Shown here one piece after another: positions 58,175-64,000 of a stretch of 64,000 nucleotides of DNA. This stretch comes from Branchiostoma lanceolatum. Lineage: Eukaryota > Chordata > Leptocardii > Amphioxiformes > Branchiostomatidae. The stretch spans positions 6,364,501 to 6,428,500 of the forward strand of contig NC_089724.1 of NCBI RefSeq assembly GCF_035083965.1, in the 5' to 3' direction. The position numbers and the translations under genes are program-made. The notes below the pieces were generated by a model. It ran no database searches. It saw only the letters and a list, made by a program, of their open reading frames with translations, and had not been told where the DNA came from. The stretch's first letter is position 1, and each line of letters starts with the position of its first letter.

Positions 58175-61100
58175 CTGGAAGATAACCAAATAAGGTGATG
58201 ATTGTGAACATATTCAGCAGATGAAGCACTACAGCCTACAAAAACAAGACTTCAATGGTCTAATATGTTAGGACATGTTGATTTGATTATATGGATGGCA
58301 TCCCCCGGGGACCCAAAATTGATGTGAGCCAGCAAATAAAAAAAAGTTAGTCAAGAAAAAAAAAGTTGCCTTCATCATGAAATCTATGTGGTCAGGAAGG
58401 AGGAACAAAATTGTATAGTATACCGAAATATATGGATTCTTCATTTTTGTTCTTTCAAAACTTCTTTGACTTTGGAATTGACCTTGGTATTCTACGACAT
58501 TAGTATTCGTGCAGCATGTCTTTCTAATTTCAATTTTGGGACTGACGAAAATTGATGCGGGTGGATGTCATCCATATAATCAAATCGACATGGCCTTATA
58601 AGAAAAAATAGGTAGATTGAAGAAGAACTATTCATATTCATAATGTTAACAAGGGCATGCTCTGATTTTATTCTGATCAGCAAATCTGCTGCTCCAAAAA
58701 AAATAGATCACTAGATCTGTTGGCATCTAAACCTCATATGCCCAGTGTTTACTGGGATGGTCCCACACTGAAATAAATTGTCATGATCATACCTATAACA
58801 AGTGATGAAGTGTACAACCAAAACTGTAACGCCTGAAGCTTTGTGGGCTGCCCTCCTTGTTTGAGTTGTTGTGGTCCTTTTTGTACAAGCTTGGACCAAA
58901 CTTAAAAGGAATTTCTCAGCTACACAAAAAATTGCAAAGCCTACGATACTACTAATGTATGCTAAATACAAATATACCCCAAAGAGAAGTTTTTACTTGT
59001 TTCACATAAGTCTGTCGTAGTTCTGGGATATTCCACCGTTTGCAACTTTTGAGGTGCTTACCCATTCTCACCTGAAGATTGAATCATGTGATGTCAGCGT
59101 TCTAAATCTCACAACCAGAAGGGAGAGTGTTTTTCAAACTGGCTTTCCAGAGGATGGACTAAGTAAGAACTTGACTTTGTGGTATATTTAGCAAAGTATA
59201 GTAGGCTTTTCAAATTTTTGGTGTAGCTTTCCTTTTAACTGTCTAAATGTCAGACACTAAAACATAAACAAAAATAGCTACATGTATGGGCAAAACTTAC
59301 CAACCTGTGACATCAAGCAGCTCTAGTTTCTTTGTGAACACAATTAAATCGGAATGTAAGCAATACAACATTATAGTCACAATACCCCTCTACAACTTCA
59401 TTTTTTTCAAAATACTGAGGACCCCATGATTATGAGATTTTTACTGACAACTTCATCAAATCTATACACAGAGAAATAATGGGTAGATGGATGGATGGTA
59501 TATCGCTCGTTCTCATTTAAATGTACACATTTTGTAATCTCCGTTACCGATTGAAATAAGACGTTCCTGGCATTAGGATATGCCACATATAAGATGTCAA
59601 ACTGTAGTCTTTATGACGACTTAAAACTTTTCTAGCTTTTGAAAACGGCAGTTGCGTATCTCATATGTGGCATATCTTAATGTCAGGAACGTCTTACTTC
59701 TAACGGTAACGGAGATTACAAAATGTGTACATTTGAATGAGAACGACCGATATGTGGAATTTAAGTAGGAATAAAAAGGAAACAGTAGATGAATCGCACT
59801 AGAGGATACAGTGGTCGATATGTGTCTTAAAGGAGGACTCCACTCCAGAATCTGGTATTATTTTCTGATAGATTATATTTTTCGGGATACAAATGCACCC
59901 TACTTTTGGCTAAATCATCTCAGCTGTCTTTCTGACATTAATCCTTTTCTAAATTCATGTACCCCCATACGGACCCACTTCTATGTATTTGCATGGCCAA
60001 CTTTGGGCACAATTTCTCATTAACGGTAGACACGATAGGCTTAACGAAAGCTGTCGAGTGACTATCACACATTCAGGAAGGTACACCAAAAGTTTGAAGA
60101 CTATTGCGTCTTGGAATACAGAGAGTTTGGTACTTTTGTAAGAAACATTGAACTCTGGTATTGTTGGAAGAGTCCTCCAGGGAGTTCAAGAACTCGATCG
60201 CTATAATTTTCGCCCTGTGTTCAGGCTTCGCCTTACGGTAATTTTGACAAAACAAATTGGATTCAACCATAACAATTTAGTCTCTGTTGAATTATGATAC
60301 CCGCTGCTGGAGTGCAATGCTCCTTTAAAGTATGACAATAGTCTGGCATACCAAGAAAGATGGTGCTGACTGTGTGTGCGAAAATGAAAAAAGGAAACCA
60401 GTTCTCAGAAAATGGTACTTTAAGAGCAGAAAACATAGGTTTCAACCCAAAGGTGTGTGGTACATGTACCTACCTCCAGCTAGGGGAGGGTGGGCCTCAG
60501 TAGGCATAGTAGTCATCTATAGCTTTACAGTAACAGCAGATAAAGATGAGGCCCAGAAGCTGGGGAGGGAGCACACAGAGAAGAACAGCCACCGGTTGGA
60601 CAACAGGCCACACCTTCTCAAGGCTGGGGATGAGGTCCCCTATGTGTTCTCTTAAAAATCTTCTTTTTCATTTATGCCATGCATACATGTTGATTTGATT
60701 ATATGGATAACATCCTCTGCATGGGAACCCCAAAACTGATGCAAGCTTGCGAATAAAGTTTTGCAGACAAAAAAAAGAGTTGCCTTCATTATGAAATCTA
60801 ATTTCAGGTAGGTAGTTAGAACAAATGACTAAATACACAGAGAAAGGTATACTAAATAATGATGGATTCTTCATTTCTTATCTTTCACATCTTCTTCTTT
60901 GACTTTGGCATTCTACGACATTAGTATCCATTTTCCGAAATATCTTTCTGCAGTTCTTGATTTATAGTATGGTAGAAAACTTTTTTTGAGTGGAAATGGA
61001 CGAAAATTTATGCACGAGCAGTGGCATCCATATAATAAAATCAACATGGCCTTACAAACCTTTGAGATTACTTTTCTCAGATTTGAACATGTCACAGACC

Positions 61101-63871
61101 GAATTCTCGATTGACTTTTTGCAGCAACTCATTCCTTGATCATAGTGGCCTTAAGAAAGAGATGATTTCTAAGACGACTGCAAGAAATTCATTTATCAGA
61201 ATTCTGATAATGACTTTCTTGCAATCATCTTTCAGGTGTGCAATTTGTGGATCACTCACAATATTACTAGCTCAGTGGCAATATACGGTGAGGTGGTTTT
61301 CACAAAAACTGCTGTACATTGTAAAATGTCTGTGGTAGGCTGAAAAGTAGAAGTTCAGAAGCAGTTCGTTGTGTGAAACAAAAGTCGTAATTCCGATGAA
61401 AAATGGAGATGGAAAGTTCAGAAATCGACTACTATGTTGGAAGTAAAGAAATGAAAGAGATGGTAAAGATGAAGTGATGATCTAAAGTCTACACAATATA
61501 TACATGTACACAAAGTCAAGTGACATTGAAGAACTTTGTACAGGCTTTGATGAAAAGCGACCTTATGGCTGAAAAGCCATCAAGGTGAAATAAATGTTTT
61601 GACTTGAATCTTAGCATTACGTCTTTACTTAGGGATGTACAATTACTGGTCTATGAACTAATTATGCTGAAAAGGAAACTGAAACCAATGGCAAATGTTA
61701 CTCCTCTATCGAGAAGAGCCTTCTGCATACCAAAAAAAGGGGTTTGTTTTTGACTTGACTCATCATTGTTTTTGACAATTCATGATCATCGTGCTGAAAA
61801 GAAACTTAAAACACTGACAAATGTTACTCCTCTATGTAGAAGAGCCTTCTGCATACAAAAAAAAATGCAAAGTCATCATGATTAGATTAAGGTACAAATG
61901 AGAGGAAAGTCAAGTTCAAAGGCAAGCTGAGATCAGTGACCTTGAGCACACCCTACCTGTAGTAATCCGACACCGACCCCCACTCCTCCCAGGATCCAGA
62001 CTTGTTCTTGTACCCACAATTCCATACTGGGAATGCAGCCCTATAAAACAGAAATACATCCAGATATTTCACTGTTTAAACAGACTTTCTTCCTTTACGG
62101 TATACAGTCATTACAATGCTTTCAATATACATGGTAAATATAGCTATATCATACATTATTGGTCACTATTTTCTAACTTCTCTCTTTTGCTCATATAATT
62201 GACATTCACTACAGGTTAAGCTATGACAAAGCAAGGAAATGATTATCTTGTGATTAAACATTGAAAAAAGTAATTTGAATAGAAACAGGGTTTCTGCACT
62301 TTCAATATTCTAATTGATGGCTTTCCCTGGCCTCATGTGACACTACTTTTATTTATTTATTTATAAATCTTTAGGGTGGTTTCTTCAGTTTACATTGTAG
62401 CTGATTTGCAAGGGAGCCGATGTGACACTACAAGGCTGCTTAATGAGATGAATATAATGACTGTTCTCCAAGTCAAAAATTGGACTCACCAGAAATTTTT
62501 ACCGACTCCCTTATTGTTCTTCAGCTGTCTGTCAATTGCTGTGGACACATACCCTGGGCACCAGACTAGACAGGGCCGCTAGCGATTTCCATTGCGCCCC
62601 AAGACAGTCAGCCCGCCTGATCTTGATCAACGCGCCAGGGAGTTGTAGTCCGGGGAGTGGACTTTTACTAGGGCCGGTCAACTCTTGGCTAGAACTCCCC
62701 CGGTGCACTAATTACAGCATCGGTGGGCTGGGAGCTCTGTGCCGCCGAAGAAACTGACTAGAAGGAACCGGCTAAAGGGAACCAGCTAAAAGGCCCGATG
62801 AACAGTCTGGAGCCCAGGGTAGTGGACACGTGACTTTCTGCACATGGGACATCAGTAATGGATCAGAGGATGTCAGGGGCCATATCGACTAATCCGACAA
62901 CATCCGACCCGTAGCGAGTAAGTCACATATTCTGGCAAGTCCAATTTTTGAGTTAGAGAACAGATGATCTCTTTATAATGCATTTTACCAACTCAGAGGA
63001 ACTTTCATGCTAATACAAGGCTGCTTACCTGTGTGAAGATTTTACTGATGTCTGCAGGTTGCCCAGGTTGCCCCCTGTTGCAGCCTGCCTCAGTCTTGTC
63101 CCTACAGCAGGACAGTGGGACGGACGTGTTGGCTGGAGCCTTCCCCTCCTTGTAGTACTTCGTACTCATCCAGTCTACATAGCTTCTGTCTCCACAACAC
63201 TTCATCTGGACAACATAGCAAACTCCAGTCAGACTTTTTTATATTCAATCTTTACCACTGGATTACAACATGAAAAAAATATAAGACGTTTCAGAAGTCC
63301 TTCCAACATCTTTCTTCAGTGATTCAAAATATCACATGAAAACTTACATGGCAACTCTTATGAAATTATATCAAGGTGTAATATGCTCTGTCGATGAAGG
63401 TTAGACATCCAGGTAACAAGATACACCAAATAGCAGTTACTCCTGACTAGTAACTGGATATGGTTGTGGAAATGGTCAGACATTCCAAGTAGCATCCACT
63501 ACTTTTCGTCGATACCTCTAACCAAGATATTTGCTGATCAGTGTTGATCAAGAAATATGGTCACTTACCTGCACTATATCATCTTTGTATCAGTTAGATT
63601 TGGGTGACTTTTTTTTTAAGGACAAACACGTGTGCTTACAACAGAAAGCAGAACATCTCCAGTAAAACTGTTTGTTTATTGTATTTGCAGTCATTAAGTT
63701 GCATATCTTACATTGATTCCAATGGAACAGCCTAATTGGCGAATGAGACCTGAACAGCTGTTGCACACGTACCTGTTCCTGCATGGCTGTGACTGCTGCT
63801 GTGACAGCTGGTACAAACCCATAGTTGTTCTTGATGGTCCTGTTCATGTGACTGTCCATCCACATTCTCAC
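58115..63871 (-). CDS. Tetraspanin, CD63-like, C-terminal half (gene continues past right edge)
   Basis: Four phase-0 exons (63871-63773, 63205-63029, 62040-61957, 58174-58115) give 139 residues: the large loop, TM4 and the cytoplasmic tail. The loop has CCG, then SCC, AGC and GC, making six cysteines, and sequons NRT and NTS. TM4 and tail end FGMVFACCLMKAVEDEYE, reminiscent of CD63 tails, though the usual GY-hydrophobic lysosomal signal is absent. TM1-3 must lie beyond base 64000. It is on the opposite strand to the first tetraspanin, and the sequences differ enough that recent duplication is unlikely. Introns carry two copies of MITE family A and one palindromic MITE. Subfamily assignment is tentative. 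Confidence 0.9.
58271..58595. mobile_element. MITE family A, copy 3
   Basis: It starts GGACATGTTGATTTGATTAT after TTA and ends ATAATCAAATCGACATGGCC before TTA. It lies in the last tetraspanin-2 intron. Confidence 0.78.
59499..59753. mobile_element. Palindromic MITE, about 255 bp
   Basis: Arms of about 98 bp start ATCGCTCGTTCTCATTTAAA and end with the complement of ATCGGTCGTTCTCATTCAAA, both continuing through ACATTTTGTAATCTCCGTTA. The target duplication is unclear (TA or ATA). Confidence 0.75.
60682..61051. mobile_element. MITE family A, copy 4
   Basis: It starts ACATGTTGATTTGATTATAT and ends TAATAAAATCAACATGGC, followed by CTTA. It lies in the last tetraspanin-2 intron. Confidence 0.72.
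61957..62040 (-). CDS. Tetraspanin-2 penultimate coding exon
   Basis: 28 codons from the last loop cysteine (GCIPSMELWVQEQ) into TM4. Acceptor GTTTTATAG, donor GTAGGG. Confidence 0.9.
63029..63205 (-). CDS. Tetraspanin-2 exon with CCG motif
   Basis: 59 codons starting MKCCGDRSYVDW after acceptor GTTGTCCAG and ending KIFTQ before GTAAGC. Confidence 0.92.
63380..63510 (-). repeat. Dispersed repeat, hairpin family copy
   Basis: GATGAAGGTTAGACATCCAG and CAGTTACTC mark the family. The minus-strand stem AAGTAG/CTACTT occupies the place of the hammerhead-like stem, but the conserved flanks are decayed. Confidence 0.6.
63773..63871 (-). CDS. Tetraspanin-2 exon, first part of large loop
   Basis: 33 codons (VRMWMDSHMNRTIKNNYG and on) between acceptor TTCTGTCAG and donor GTACGT. 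Confidence 0.85.
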
Positions 63872-63949
63872 CTGACAGAAGGAAAATGTTCAGACTACAT
63901 GTACATTGTATATGCATGATGTACAAAATGACTAAGAAACAAACCAAAG

Positions 63950-64000
63950 GGTACGTTGATGAAGGTTAGACATCCAGGTAATAAGATACGCCAAAAATAA
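63950..64000 (-). repeat. Dispersed repeat, hairpin family copy, cut by window edge
   Basis: GTTGATGAAGGTTAGACATC, then CCAGGTAATAAGATACGCC, matches the family start; the rest lies outside the window. Confidence 0.7.

Overview
The window reads as an intron-rich animal genome, most likely a lancelet (amphioxus, Branchiostoma). Four multi-exon or intron-poor genes have chordate-style content: two tetraspanins, a galanin/kisspeptin-type GPCR and a type-B carboxylesterase. Exons are short with GT-AG borders, and most of the rest is repeat. The species call is an inference; nothing here is prokaryotic, viral or organellar.

Layout. (1) 0.2-2.3 kb: the 5' end of an unrecognised minus-strand gene. 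Four exons keep one reading frame across three introns, and the gene runs off the left edge. (2) 2.3-15.9 kb: no coding sequence seen; tandem repeats, a tRNA-derived SINE and four inverted-repeat elements with clear target duplications. (3) 15.97-21.63 kb: a complete plus-strand CD151-like tetraspanin of 262 aa in seven coding exons, all introns in phase 0. The intron after coding exon 5 holds a 1.3-kb foldback element with an 8-bp target duplication. (4) 21.6-27.9 kb: 3' flank, repeats and a C-rich, G-poor block. (5) 27.97-35.41 kb: a complete minus-strand rhodopsin-class GPCR of 393 aa in five exons. Its introns hold a Penelope-type GIY-YIG remnant, an octamer-rich tandem array and a GT minisatellite. 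(6) 35.4-42.9 kb: repeats, including an interstitial TTAGGG tract. (7) 43.1-51.2 kb: a nest of mobile DNA. Two copies of a LINE-like unit lie head to tail. One carries a 1.5-kb hAT-like insertion, whose empty site survives in the other copy. The other carries a 3.9-kb element with nearly identical 1-kb inverted arms, flanked by TTAA and studded with palindromic RFX-type X-boxes. (8) 52.81-54.59 kb: an intronless secreted carboxylesterase on the minus strand with an intact catalytic triad. (9) 58.1-63.9 kb: the last four coding exons of a second, CD63-like tetraspanin on the minus strand, continuing beyond the right edge.

The genes are unrelated neighbours, with no operon-like logic. No complete novel system was found. 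The most distinctive items are the X-box-rich inverted-repeat element, the hammerhead-like cores in a repeat family that recurs across the window, the nested insertions with a preserved empty site, and the unidentified gene at the left end. All exon borders were read by eye from splice consensus, frame continuity and family motifs, without transcript data.
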